64,000 nt of DNA, from the NCBI GenBank assembly GCA_019925095.2, contig CM034391.1:27827051-27891050 (forward strand), in the 5' to 3' direction. The notes beneath the pieces are model-generated. The model made no database searches. It was not told where the DNA came from and saw only the letters and a list, made by a program, of their open reading frames with translations. The stretch comes from Dendrolimus kikuchii. Taxonomy: Eukaryota > Arthropoda > Insecta > Lepidoptera > Lasiocampidae. This document shows, piece by piece, positions 10,592-21,219 of this stretch. Numbering within the stretch: position 1 is the first letter of the stretch; each line of letters opens with the position of its first letter. The position numbers and the translations under genes were made by a program.

Positions 10592-11187
10592 AGGGATGGA
10601 AGGTACACCGCTGATATAGAAAGAAGAGTGAATTTGGGGAATAGTTTGAATGGAGCGTTAGTTAAACTTCTAGGCGCTAAGAACCTCAGCCAGAAGGCCC
10701 AGCTTGCCATACACAACGCGGTGCTGGTACCTACGCTCACGTATGGAAGCGAGAGTTGGGTATGGAAGAGCGAGCATGAAAGTAGAGTAAACGCGGTCGA
10801 GAAGCGAGCACTGCGCAAAATCTGCGGAGTGACGCTCGCGGACCGCGTTCGTAATACCGAAATAAGAAAAAGCGTTGGTCTGAAAGAGAGTGTTGGGGTG
10901 AAGGTAAGGAGAGGAATGCTCCGGTGGTTGCATGTGGAAAGAATGCACGATGAAAGAATGACTAAACAGATATACAATGCAGAAGTCGTGGAAGGCCATG
11001 ACTCGTCTTCCATGATCATATTGATCGTGTACTAGCGGAAGGTGATGTCAGGAGCCTTAAGAACAGACGAGCGTGCATGACAAGAGCTATGAATGTCAAA
11101 GAAGCAAGTGAGGTGTGTAAGAATAAGCCTAAATCGCGTTCTGTTGTACGTGCCTACCCCGCAAGGGAACTGGCGTGAAGTTATGCG
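10592..11187 (+). pseudogene. TATG-LINE, longest 5' extent in this window
   Basis: This copy reaches upstream into DGRYTADIERRVN, LNGALVKLLGAKNLSQKA and LVPTLTYGSESWVWK, the end of the reverse transcriptase region and linker shared by RTE-like LINEs. It then runs through RNAVEKRALRKICGV to the tail. A 14-base deletion after QIYNA shifts the frame (EVVEGHD...), marking a subfamily shared with 12568, 16093 and 34146. No (TATG)n expansion remains. Confidence 0.88.
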
Positions 11188-11339
11188 CCTAGCAGTTTAC
11201 GCTTTTGTTACAATAAAATCATTTTTTCTTACACTAGTATTTTTAATTCAAATCGATTTTCTATTTTTTAGTTGGATTTTCTATAAAAGCGTATTTTTTT
11301 GTTTTTTTTTAAACTATTTTTTTTAAATGTACTTTGTGT

Positions 11340-11392
11340 CTTGGGAATATCAAATCAAACGTGGAACGAAGTCGTGGGCAAATGCTAGTTTA
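11340..11392 (+). repeat. Helitron-like 3' end
   Basis: ACGAAGTCGTGGGCAAATGCTAGT is the conserved 3' terminus, directly followed by TATAATATTAGTATAGGT, which reads as the reverse complement of a Helitron-like start. The two ends appear joined back to back. Confidence 0.55.
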
Positions 11393-11671
11393 TAATATTA
11401 GTATAGGTGTATTCTGGTCTTGACCACTTAAACTAGTAGACCGTAGCCGGGAAAACCGGCTGTCAATCAACATATCACGCATCGTTTCCCATTTTCCAAT
11501 AACGTCGGGTGCCAATTTCCCAGCTTTCCACTGTTTCTTTCCTCCCTTCAATTTGTGTGTGCAATCATCCAGTCTAGACCTATCTCATTACTGACACAAA
11601 TTGCCTGTTACTGGACGAATTGCTGAAATTTTAACGCAAATTGACGACTCTTGGAATTGATCATTGATTTC

Positions 11672-11998
11672 ATCCGTGCAGGAACGGAGAAAGAATACAA
11701 TTTCCTGCGTTGGGGCGGCCTGTCATAAAAGGCGACAAAACAACCACAGCCAGGTAGTAGGGTGTTTGCCGGACTGGATGGCTACCACCCCTGGTCTAGA
11801 GTATGCCGCCATAACAACCTTGAGTATTAGTAGGTAGGTAGTAGTATTAGGGCATTAGTAGTCAGGCTCCAGTCTCCCTTAAGAAAGCAGCACCGCATTG
11901 GTAGCACCTTTGATGTTGCAAATTTCCATAAGTGATGGTAACCGCTTTCCATCAAGTGGGCTCTCTGCCTGTCTGCTGAACTCAAGCAATAAAAAAAA
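11672..11998 (+). mobile_element. Rep-A, long form
   Basis: It starts ATCCGTGCAGGAACGG and ends CAAGCAATAAAAAAAA. About 30 extra bases built on TAGTAGGTAGG sit in the middle (11824-11857). Its tail abuts the next, opposite copy. Confidence 0.85.
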
Positions 11999-12000
11999 GG

Positions 12001-12127
12001 TACTACAAATGCGCTGCTGCTCTGTAAAGCTAGACTGGAACCTGGCCACTAATGCCGGAACACAACTCAAGGTTGTTATGGCGGCATACTCTAGACCAGG
12101 GGTGGTAGCCATCCAGTCCGGCAAATG
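12001..12127 (-). repeat. Rep-A fragment, inverted against its neighbour
   Basis: The central 125 bases of Rep-A (from ACTACAAATGCGCTG to GTCCGGCAAAT) lie tail to tail with 11672-11998, forming an inverted pair. Confidence 0.75.
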
Positions 12128-12144
12128 TAGGATACTTGCCCGTC

Positions 12145-12463
12145 TTTTTTTCATTGCAGGAGTTCAGCAGACAGACAGACGGCCCACTTGATGGGAAGCG
12201 GTTACTATCGCCTCTGGACATTTGCAACACCAGAGGTGCTACAAATGCGCTGCTGCTCTCTTAAGGGACACTAGAACTTGGCTACTATTGCCGGAACACT
12301 ACTCAAGGTGGTTATGGCGGCATACTTTAGACCAGCGGTGGTAGCCATCCAGACGGGCAAATGTCGGGTAATTGCCCGTATGGCTGTAGCCTGTTTTGTT
12401 TCCTCTTAAGACTGGTCGTCTGACCGCAGGAAACTCTATTCTTTCTCCGTTCCTGCACGGATA
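12145..12463 (-). mobile_element. Rep-A, long form, divergent
   Basis: It has an A7 tail and a full head, with a rearranged GCAAATGTCGGGTAATTGCC segment replacing the foldback. It directly follows another Rep-A piece in the same orientation. Confidence 0.8.
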
Positions 12464-12567
12464 CCCATAAAATGACAGTTTAAAGAGAAAAGAAAGAAAG
12501 AGTTATTTAGAACCTAATCAGCAATAAAGTATACCTTTTTAGATATATTTGCTAATTATAATTTGTA

Positions 12568-12985
12568 GTACAGTAAACGCGGTCGAGATGCGAGCACTGC
12601 GCAAAATCTGCGGAGCGACGCTAGCGGACTGCGTTCCTAATACCGAAGTAAGAAAGAGAGTTGGTCTGAAAGAGAGTGTCGGGGTGAAGGTAAGGAAAGG
12701 AATGCTCCGGTGGTTCGGGCGTGTGGAAAGAATGCATGATGAAAGAATGACTAAACAGATATACAATGCAGAAGTCGTGGAAGGCCACGACACACCTTCC
12801 ATGATCAAATTGATCGTGTACTAGCAGAAGGTGATGTCAGGAGCCTTAAGAACAGAAGAGCGTGCATGACAAGAGTTATGAATGTCAAAGAAGCAAGTGA
12901 GGTGTGTAAGAATAAGCTTAAATGGCGCTCTGTTGTTCGTGCCTACCCCGCAAGGGAACTGGCGTGAAGTTATGTATGTATGTAT
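12568..12985 (+). pseudogene. TATG-LINE tail, 14-base-deletion subfamily
   Basis: It covers VNAVEMRALRKICGATLAD through the tail (three TATG units). The deletion after QIYNA shifts the frame as in 10592-11187. Confidence 0.87.
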
Positions 12986-13300
12986 AATTTGTCACTTCAC
13001 ATTAATTCTCTGTCTGTCACTGAATGAGAACATTATAGTTCCCAGCACATATCTTGAGCGGTCGGCGGAATAGAAAAAATCACGTTACGCATTGAGCGTG
13101 GCAATGTGATACTATTTATCGACATCTTAAAAATTTTTGTGCCTTTTATTGAGAGGTGACCGCTCAAGATTCGTGCCGGGAACTATACATAAATATTGTT
13201 ATGCAATTAAATAACATTATTAGCATCATAAAAACTTCACATTTAACGGCTACTTAATGTCGGCAATAATGACTGTAATCAAAGACATTGTATTTGATAG

Positions 13301-13479
13301 TCATGCTGGAATAATTATTTTAATTACAGCTCTTAGGGCCAACTTGATTAGTGTGATACCACGCAAACACAGAATAACGCCGTGAAACGGATACCTTTGA
13401 GCTAATCGTATTTCGTACGATGAGCGATAGTTCCAATGGCTCACTTCCCCCTCCCCTTACCCAACTTTCCCTAACGTAT
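13301..13479 (+). repeat. Rep-P body
   Basis: TGCTGGAATAATT, ACCACGCAAACACAGAATA and CGTACGATGAGCGATAG match 6396-6530, and a 60-base piece recurs at 30738-30800. The body leads straight into the 78-bp minisatellite, which is its expanded tail. Confidence 0.7.
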
Positions 13480-14000
13480 CCCCCTATTCCAGTCCTATAT
13501 CCCATCCACCTATTGCAATTCTATATCACATCCCCCTATTTCAATACTATATACCATACCCCTATTCCAATCCTATATCCCATCCACCTATTGCAATTCT
13601 ATATCACATCCCTCTATTTCAATACTATATCCCATACCTCTATTCCAATCCTATATCCCATCCACCTATTGCAATTCTATATCACATCCCCCTATTTCAA
13701 TACTATATACCATACCCCTATTCCAATCCTATATCCCATCCACCTATTGCAATCCTATATCACATCCCCCTATTTCAATACTATATCTCATACTCCTATT
13801 CCAATCCTATATCCCATCCACCTATTGCAATTCTATATCACATCCCCCTATTTCAATACTATATGCCATACCCCTATTCCAATCCTATATCCCATCCACC
13901 TATTGCAATTCTATATCACATCCCCCTATTTCAATACTATATCCCATATCCCTATTCCAATTCTATATCCCATCCACTTATTGCAATTCTATATCACATT
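13480..14000 (+). repeat. 26-bp minisatellite with 78-bp higher-order repeat
   Basis: Three 26-base monomers, beginning CCACCTATTGCAATTC, CCCCCTATTTCAATAC and ACCCCTATTCCAATCC, form a 78-bp unit repeated about 6.7 times (unit starts near 13506, 13584, 13662 and on). The trimer is more uniform than its monomers, so the trimer itself was amplified. The long open frames here are a by-product of the 78-base period being divisible by three. Confidence 0.95.
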
Positions 14001-14204
14001 CCCCTGTGGAGAGCACGTAGACTGTATATATCACAACTCGGACGCGAAGTAATACGAGAATTTCCTTATAATATTAATATTTATTATACAACGATATGGT
14101 ACAATGCAAGGATGAATATAGAGTAAGTAAAAAGAAAAAAAAAACAAAGAATGTTGACAGTGTCAAAATATAAAAAGTAAAACTATGTAAAGAGGTTGAT
14201 TCCA

Positions 14205-14530
14205 ACACCCCCTCTTCCAATACTATATCCCATACCCCTATTCCAATCCTATATCCCATACTCTTATTCCAATCCTATATCCCATACTCTTATTCCAATC
14301 CTATGTCCTATCCCCTATTCCAATCCTATATCCCATCCCTCTATTTTAATCCTATATCCCATCCCCTATTCCAATTCTATATTCCATATTCCTATTCCAA
14401 TCCTATATTCCATCCCCCTATTCCGATCCTATATCCTATACCCCTATTCCGATCCCATTTCCCATCCCCCTATTCGAATCCTATGTCCCATGCCTTCTAT
14501 TCCATTAATCCTGTTTGCCCCCCCTATCCC
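14205..14530 (+). repeat. Second block of the CCTATTCCAATCC minisatellite
   Basis: About 13 less ordered 24-26 base monomers (ATCCTATATCCCAT type) follow after a 200-base non-repeat gap (14003-14200). The gap contains GAGCACGTAGACTG and an A-rich tract and has no recognised feature. Confidence 0.9.
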
Positions 14531-14559
14531 ATCCTAATGGCTGATAATGCGTTGGCTGC

Positions 14560-14632
14560 GCTATTTCTGTTGCAAAAATCTATAGGCGACGGGAACCACT
14601 TTCCATGAGCTTCCCAATAAAAAAAAAATCCA
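14560..14632 (+). repeat. Rep-A 3' fragment (candidate)
   Basis: TCTATAGGCGACGGGAACC, CTTTCCATGAG and CAATAAAAAAAA match the last part of Rep-A with several changes. The sequence from 14633 to 15090 holds no gene I recognise. Confidence 0.5.
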
Positions 14633-15093
14633 CTGGCCACTCAAGACTTGTGCCCGGAACTATGCTAGACGTAGACTCCTATTTTAAAGAGAACCGATGG
14701 TATACCCATCACTTCTGTCAGAAGTGGATTGTTGAACTTCAGACGTTCCATATCTCATATAGATTGTCGTTTCCCATGAAACCTCTGCGGGTTACTATTC
14801 TTTGATACACAACAACGCCATCTAGTTTTAGAACTTCAAGCTAAAGTTCATTATCAAACCTGACTCAACAAAGCTCTAGACCTAAATAAATTAGAACCGT
14901 AATACTCGAAGGGATAAAACTTGATTATCTAATTATGTTAACTCGACATTTGAACCATTTGTTCGAGACTCTATGAGTATTTCAAACTACCTTCCAAAAT
15001 AAGTAAGCAATTAACTTTTTTACACAAATTCTAAATAGGGTAGGGCGAAAATAAATATACTTATTTTAAAAATCAATTTTACGGTTGTTAAAA

Positions 15094-15356
15094 AAGCGGT
15101 TACCATCGCCTATGGACATTTACAACACCAAAGGTGCTACAAATGCGCTGCTGCTCTCTTAAGGGAGACTGGAACCTGGTCACTAATGCCGGAACACAAC
15201 TCAAGGTTGTTATGGCGACATACTTTAGACCAGGGGTAGTAGCCATCCAGTCGGGCAAATGCCCTACCACCTGGCTGTGGGTTGTTTTGTCGCCTCTTAC
15301 GACAGGCCGCCCGGCCGCAGGAAATTGTATTCTTTCTCCGTTCCTGCACAGATAAA
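15094..15356 (-). mobile_element. Rep-A, long form, poly(A) end missing
   Basis: It begins at AGCGGTTACCATCGCC on the plus strand and runs to the TCTGTGCAGGAACGG head, with all three internal frames open as in many young copies. Confidence 0.83.
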
Positions 15357-15424
15357 ATTCTAAAATTATTTCTCTATTAAGGATCACCGTCAGTCAGTCA
15401 GTTATCAGGAACAGTTTTTGAAGT

Positions 15425-16081
15425 GATTGGATCTTATGGGAGGGTAAACAGCTTCGTTACGTAACGCGTTACGGCGGCAGTCTGTCTGGCTTCCCTTTCT
15501 CTCACGCATACGGCTCCTCCTCTCTCACTCTAACCCACAGCGCTAGCCGTAATTCAGTAATTAGATTAAATAATGGTACTAATAATCTACACAAAGAAAA
15601 TTCTAATGTACATAATCAAGAATAAAATATATTTTATAATCAATAAAAGATTTTATTAATAAATAACCTTTCCTTACATTATCATATTAATATGCATAAA
15701 ATTTAAGTGATAACCTAAGCTTTTCTCAAGTTAAACAATTTCAATATTAAATATTTCAACTTCACTTCTGTCGGCGTCCCGAGACGCACACGTTGTTTTA
15801 TGATTAATAGGTTTTTCTTTGACCACGATCTCGTCCAATGCCGGTCGATGATGTGGTCGATGATACCTATTCACACGAGACTTGATGATACCCGGATTGT
15901 ACTTTTCATGAAACACGGACTCAGGTAGTGCGTTCCATAACTCAGCCGTACGTAGAGGCGAAACGTTTCGCTCGCACTGCTGGCGTTTCCACTGTAAAAC
16001 GAGGAAGTAGATCAGAGGGCCTTATGGTCCGAAGATAGAATGGTGTAGGGGGAATCAGGTCGAACAGTTCAACCGCACACT
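15425..16081 (-). pseudogene. Non-LTR retrotransposon 3' end (frameshifted), family of 50405-50784
   Basis: On the minus strand FGECAVELFDLIPPTPFYLRT, FTVETPAVRAKRFAS, then YNPGIIKSRVNRYH in another frame, represent the C-terminal tail of a jockey-like LINE ORF (family by recollection). A 3' UTR follows, with CGTCTCGGGACGCC and ending near CCGTAACGCGTTACGTAACG. The same UTR occurs at 47893-48350 and 49207-49310. A TATG-LINE has inserted at its upstream side with an 11-bp duplication. Confidence 0.7.
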
Positions 16082-16092
16082 CTCCGAAATTA

Positions 16093-16585
16093 CATACATA
16101 CATAACTTCACGCCAGTTCCCTTGCGGGGTAGGCACGAACAACAGAGCGCTATTTAGGCTTATTCGTACACACCTCACTTACTTCTTTGACATTCATAAC
16201 TCTTGTCATGCACGCTCGTCTGTTCTTAAGGCTCTTGACATCACCTTCTGCTAGTACACGATCAATTTGATCATGGAAGGTGTGTCGTGGCCTTCCATGA
16301 CTTCTGCATTGTATATCTGTTTAGTCGTTCTTGCATCATGCATTCTTTCCACATGTCCGAACCACCGGAGCATTCCTTTCCTTACCTTCACCCCGACACT
16401 CTCTTTCAGAGCAACTCTCTTTCTTACTTCGGTATTACGAACGCGGTCCGCGCGCGTCACTCCGCAGATTTTGTGCAGTGTTCGCATCTCGACCGCGTTT
16501 ACTCTACTTTCATGCTCTCTCTTCCATACCCAACTCTCGCTTCCATACGTGAGCGTAGTACCAGCACCGCGTTGTGTATGGCAAG
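16093..16585 (-). pseudogene. TATG-LINE with 11-bp target duplication
   Basis: The insert is flanked by CTCCGAAATTA (16082-16092 and 16586-16596). It extends up to LTYGSESWVWKREHESRVN and belongs to the 14-base-deletion subfamily. The duplication is direct evidence of target-primed insertion. Confidence 0.92.
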
Positions 16586-16633
16586 CTCCGAAATTAATCC
16601 TATAATATCCAATATGAATTATCATATATCTAT

Positions 16634-16696
16634 CTCTGTTGTTCGTGCCTACCCCGCAAGGCAACTGGCGTGAAGTTATGTATGTATGTATGTATA
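16634..16696 (+). repeat. TATG-LINE terminal fragment, inverted to its neighbour
   Basis: The last 60 bases (TGTTGTTCGTGCCTACCCCG ... TATGTATG) lie 38 bp from 16093-16585 in the opposite orientation. Confidence 0.85.
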
Positions 16697-16928
16697 CATC
16701 TAACTTAGGAAATTATTGATGAATATCGAAATATTCATCCCTTCAACATTATTTTTTGAGACAAATGGAGCCAGTACAACCTTTCTAGTTAATTCGTACA
16801 TTCACTCAGGTTTGTGCCGCATAATTAATTTAGGGCAACATCTTTTTACTTCCAGGTATCTTATATATCCTTAATTTTTCTATTATCTGTTGAATTTTAT
16901 GCTTGCAATATCACCATAAGCCGCTAAA

Positions 16929-17296
16929 CAGTATCGACGTCGCGATTTGACAGCGCCAAGAAACACACATAAAATTAGACTCTTAAAATCAAGTACAGAG
17001 CGAGTTGAAGCGACGGAACATATTGACGTCGCAAGTGACAGTTGACAGTGCCAAGAACACACATAAAATTAGACTCTTAAAATCAAGTACAGAGCGAGTT
17101 GAAGCGACGGAACATATTGACGTCGCAAGTGACAGTTGACAGTGCCAAGAACACACATAAAATTAGACTCTTAAAATCAAGTACAGAGCGAGTTGAAGCG
17201 ACGGAACATATTGACGTCGCAAGTGACAGTTGACAGTGCCAAGAACACACATAAAATTAGACTCTTAAAATCAACCACAGTTCGAGTTGAAGCGGT
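16929..17296 (+). repeat. 94-bp tandem repeat, about 3.9 copies
   Basis: The unit contains ATTGACGTCGCAAGTGACAG, AGTGCCAAGAACACACAT and GCGAGTTGAAGCGACGG. TATTGA recurs at 17021, 17115 and 17209, giving an exact 94-base period. The outer copies diverge while the inner ones are near identical. CRE-like TGACGTC recurs in each unit. Confidence 0.95.
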
Positions 17297-17299
17297 GAG

Positions 17300-18180
17300 T
17301 TTGAACTTATTTATTTGAAAACCTAATTTATAAATATATAATTGCTATACATACGTATATAAGTCGCATACTTAATATGTACATTAGAGTAATCTAAATG
17401 TTATAATTATATATGACGGCGAGCGTCCAGGTTCGTTTTCCATTTTAATAAATAGGCTGTTTACACCTTATACACTTTATTAACGTTTCAGATTATTTAT
17501 CAATATCTAATAATTATTTCTAATCAATCCAAATGAAAAATGGTACTTGTTTTTATCTCGTCCCCTTTTTCATTCCCCCTCGTCCCCTGCTTTTCTTTAT
17601 CCTTTTTTAAAACCAATTGACATTACGTAAGTCAACTTAATGTCACAATCAACTGACATTTTATACGTCAAGTGAAATGATATTCTAGGCGTGATAATTA
17701 ACAGGTTAGATAAACCCGTATCACATATTACGTTAGGGATTTTACAATCATATCTTCAATATTTAACATATGCAGCAAACTGCGACATATATATCTGTTA
17801 GCCTCCGAATATATTAAATAAATAAATAAAAGCGTATAAAAATGTACATAGTGCAATAGAGAGCAAATTAACTTGATTTCGTTTGAGCATAAACAGCGCT
17901 TGCATGCGGCTCAAAGGGGTCAAGTGGACTGACGGCATGTCTAGCTTCGGTAGCTCAGCGCTCAAGCCGCTGGAGATTGTTTGTGCAAATGCTTTTCAGA
18001 AACAATGAGGTCAACAAGGGTTTAAAGAAAACTCTTCGAATTAATATTATTTTCTTGAGTAAATTTTCCGGTAAGCTACTGTACAGAAAGTTCTTGAGCT
18101 CAGTCTGTTAAAAAAATTTGACCTATATACAAATTTAACATATAAATAAAGTAGTTAATATTTTCTAAATAATTGTATGT
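17300..18180. other. Spacer, no gene recognised
   Basis: AT-rich sequence without a long frame. A tRNA-like word (GGTAGCTCAGCGC at 17950) stands alone without a matching B box or stems, so no tRNA is called. Confidence 0.55.
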
Positions 18181-18189
18181 CTTTAAAGA

Positions 18190-18825
18190 TCACGGGCCAT
18201 AAAAATGGGCTGGACTTTTGGAGGGCTTGCGTGGGGCCATGGGGAGGCCAACACGTAGAGGCCCTTTAACAAATTTAATCTAAGCGTGGCGTGTAATAAT
18301 GCACCCAAGGACAAGCCCCGGCCAGTGTAGGACTATTGTAGGAAATGAGAACAGAAAGTACCGGGTTATTAGGATGAACTGCTGGTGGTACTAGGGGTCT
18401 GGGAATATGGAGACTATGGCGTCTGCTCGTCGCAATGTTCCGGGAACATGGAAAAATGGGCAGACTGTGACTCGCCACTCCCTGTATGGGCCCTAAAAAA
18501 TACCATAAAAGACAGGGGCAACATGGGTGTGAGTGGCTAAGGGGTGTAGAGAGGTGGGCTGCAGGTTCACCGACGCTACTTCTGACGTGATGCCATTTAT
18601 CACTTCCACCCCTGGAGCTTGAGTCTTAGCTCTAGCGATATCCACTCGGTGCCGGCTGTCTACGGCAAACACGAAGAGGCCTTGCCTTGGCCCCTGGAGT
18701 CATTATCTAAATTATTATAATATTTTTGTAGTGAGGGGTGTGTGGTTGACGGTTATGTTGTATCCATTGAGCGGCGCACAGGGAATCTCGTTGTGTGATG
18801 ACCAAATAAACGTTTTTTCTTTCTT
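18190..18825 (+). repeat. Probable LINE or retroposon 3' UTR ending in (TTTC)n
   Basis: The stretch is GC-richer than its surroundings (GGGCTTGCGTGGGGCC, GGAGCTTGAGTCTTAGCTC, ATATCCACTCGGTGCCGGC) and ends with GACCAAATAAACG plus TTTC repeats, like the end of a poly(A)-signalled transcript. No coding frame is convincing. Confidence 0.4.
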
Positions 18826-19102
18826 TCTTTCTTCTTTCGAATTAAAAATAACTTCATCTCATACACTTTTAATACACACACTCTATATGTTATTTTACGA
18901 AGACAATCAGAAGCATTTTGGTTTAAATGAGGGCAAGCAGCATGCGCGAGAACTTAGTTATAGACGACCACAAACGTGTGTCCGCGTTGAAGGCGCGCGT
19001 CGAACTGTCCCGAATTGTCGTTCGGTTTTTGACAGTTTTCGCGCCAATAGAATGCGGCGGGAACGTTGAGCCCGCGCTGTCATATAACGGCGCGCTGTTT
19101 TG

Positions 19103-19261
19103 CATTCTACACAGATTAATATTAGCTTCGCGGGGTTCTCCGAGTACCCGAACCGCTTCGGGTGCAAGGAGACTCCTTGGTGTATTTGCGACCCTGGCGA
19201 GTGGGAAGACGTTCCGCACATCATTTTTCGGTGTCCAGTGCATTCGCGGGAAATTATTTAG
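19103..19261 (+). pseudogene. C-terminal Cys/His fragment of an R1-like LINE
   Basis: This 52-codon frame reads GFSEYPNRFGCKETPWCICD then EWEDVPHIIFRCP and ends in TAG. The CX4-6CXC...HX4C pattern preceded by an RFG motif is the terminal zinc-finger-like domain downstream of the reverse transcriptase in R1-type LINEs (recalled). Upstream coding sequence is absent or unrecognisable. Downstream to 19480 is likely its 3' UTR. Confidence 0.6.
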
Positions 19262-19482
19262 TACTTACTTACGAGAATTACTGAGTTAATGTCAGAGAGG
19301 AATGTTGAGGATTTTGTCAACTTTTGCGTAGAAGTGGGATGACATAATCACCCGCGACCTAGGAACTGCCAGTGTGACTTTGTGGCGATGTCGGCGTGTC
19401 GAATGTTTGACCGCGCCGACAACGGCAGCCACACTCATTTGCACGGCATCGCCCCGCTGCACGTAAGACCACCGGACCATTC

Positions 19483-19733
19483 CGGTTACCAGCGCCTATG
19501 GACATTTGCAACACCAAAGAAGCTACAAATGCGCTGCTGCTCTCTTAAGGGGGACTGGAACCTGCTCACTAATGCCGGAACACAACTCAAGGTTGTTATG
19601 GCGACATACTTGTAACAATGTTGGTTAGGTTTTTGGTTTTTTTTTCTGAGTCCCGACTCCCGACATAAAACTCGTTGAGAAACCATTTTTCACTAAGCGG
19701 GCCGTCTGCCTGATTACCAGCTTCGCAATAAAA
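19483..19733. repeat. Two opposed Rep-A fragments
   Basis: 19483-19612 is minus-sense Rep-A (GGTTACCAGCGCCTATGG to GGCGACATACTTG). 19681-19733 is a plus-sense 3' end (AAGCGGGCCGTCTGCCTG ... GCAATAAAAC). A 68-base unrelated spacer separates them. Confidence 0.75.
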
Positions 19734-19952
19734 CATGTTAAGCACTAAACTACCATGACTTCGAACAAAAAGTCATTGCCAACTCCTATAATAAGGTAAC
19801 TACGAGTATAGTAAGTACTATATGTAGTACCTAGCATGTCATAGTGATTGCATTGTCATTGCGAAGTAGTCAGGCGTGCTCTATTGACCTCTTAGCAAGG
19901 TCGATGTTAACAGACGCCGTAACTATACAATCATATGTAGTTCCTATTTATA

Positions 19953-20430
19953 CTTTTTTTTTATTAACATCTCTACGGACTCGAGTTCCGTACCCTTTTT
20001 CACAACTTAATTTCTATGTGATGGTGATGTCAGGAGCCTTAAGAACAGACGAGCGTGCATGACAAGAGCTATGAATGTCAAAGAGGCAAGTGAGGTGTGT
20101 AAGAATAAGCCTGAATGGCGCTCTGATGTTCGTGCCTACCCCGCAAGGGAACTGGCGTGAAGTTATGTACGTATGTAATTTCTATGAAAGATTTTAGAGT
20201 CCATACACGCTTATTGTTTATTTTTGTTAGTGTGTGACATTAATTTAGTGATTTTTATGTTGTGGTGTACCTTAAGAAAAACTTATTATATTAATTTATT
20301 CTAGTTTTAATACTAAACTTATACTAATGTAGAGTGTATCTGTTACATGCTGGTGTTGTGAGGAAGTGCATGTGCAGTGTGGGCCTTATATCTATACTTA
20401 TATATATTGTCCTATCTAGTGCCATGAGTG
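19953..20430 (+). repeat. Rep-M split by a TATG-LINE
   Basis: CTCTACGGACTCGAGTTCCG starts it. The insert at 20019-20176 splits it with the duplication AATTTCTATG, and it resumes with TAGAGTCCATACACGC and GAAGTGCATGTGCAGTG. Confidence 0.75.
20019..20176 (+). pseudogene. TATG-LINE tail with 10-bp target duplication
   Basis: AATTTCTATG flanks it at 20009-20018 and 20177-20186. It is one of the shortest copies (about 158 bp), with three degenerate TATG units. Confidence 0.92.
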
Positions 20431-20616
20431 TTTGCCTATTTATACTTATGACGTCATAAGTAAGTACAAGTTAAAGAAATTAATATTATATTTTCTTAAG
20501 TTTTCGCGACTTGTATATACATAATAAAACTAAGTTTTAACGGTTTTAAGCGCGGTAATTTAATTCATTTTGTTTCTTTTATTTTCCTTCCACCCATTTT
20601 AATATTATATAAAATT

Positions 20617-20827
20617 ACTAGCTGTCCCGGCAGACGTTGTTCTGCCCTGAAGAAATTAAATTTAGAACCCGATTCCGGCGCCACCTACCGGGTCCAAATG
20701 TAAGCTATCCTATCTTTCAAGTCGGATGAAACTGCACACGGTGTGCAAATTTGATTAAAATCGGTCAAGTAGTTTAAAAGTCCATCGCAGACAAACAACG
20801 TGACACGTAATTTATATATAATAAGAT
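20617..20827 (-). mobile_element. Helitron-like element inside Rep-F
   Basis: On the minus strand it starts TCTTATTATATATAAATTAC and ends GTCTGCCGGGACAGCTAGT. It carries ACTTGACCGATTTTAATC and the GGTAGGTGGCGCC block. It has no duplication, as expected for Helitron insertion. Confidence 0.7.
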
Positions 20828-20904
20828 GAGAGCTAGGCATTTTTGCTGAAGAGTTTCTTGCGCCGCTTCTTCTCTTCAAGCCATAACATGTTGCGAAGCG
20901 GTGG

Positions 20905-21219
20905 TTTTTTTTATTGCAGGAGTTCAGCAGACAGGCAGACTCCCCACTTGATGGAAAGCGGTCACCATAGCCTATGGACATTTGCAACACCAAAGGTGCT
21001 ACAAATGCGCTGCTGCTCTCTTAAAGGAGACTGGAACCTGGTCACTAATGCCGGAACACAACACAGGGTTGTTATGGCGGCATACTCTAGACCAGGGGTG
21101 GTCGCCATCCAGTCGAGCAAATACCCTACAACCTGGCTGTGGGTTGTTTAGTCGCCTCTTACGACAGGCCGCCAGGCCGCAGGAAATTGTATTCTTTCTC
21201 CGTTCCTGCACGGATAAAA
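20905..21219 (-). mobile_element. Rep-A, long form, inside Rep-F
   Basis: It has an A8 tail and complete head. Comparison with the empty site in 6130-6160 (GAAGCGGTAGTAAATTAG) shows a clean gain without an obvious target duplication. Confidence 0.87.

Noticed and set aside
13420..14052. A 210-codon open frame
   Set aside because: It is the 26/78-bp minisatellite read in one frame; the period is divisible by three, so no stop appears. No protein-like composition.
18731..19290. Overlapping 100-codon frames suggesting a host gene
   Set aside because: Frames on both strands overlap and only the 53-codon LINE C-terminal remnant (19103-19261) has a recognisable motif.
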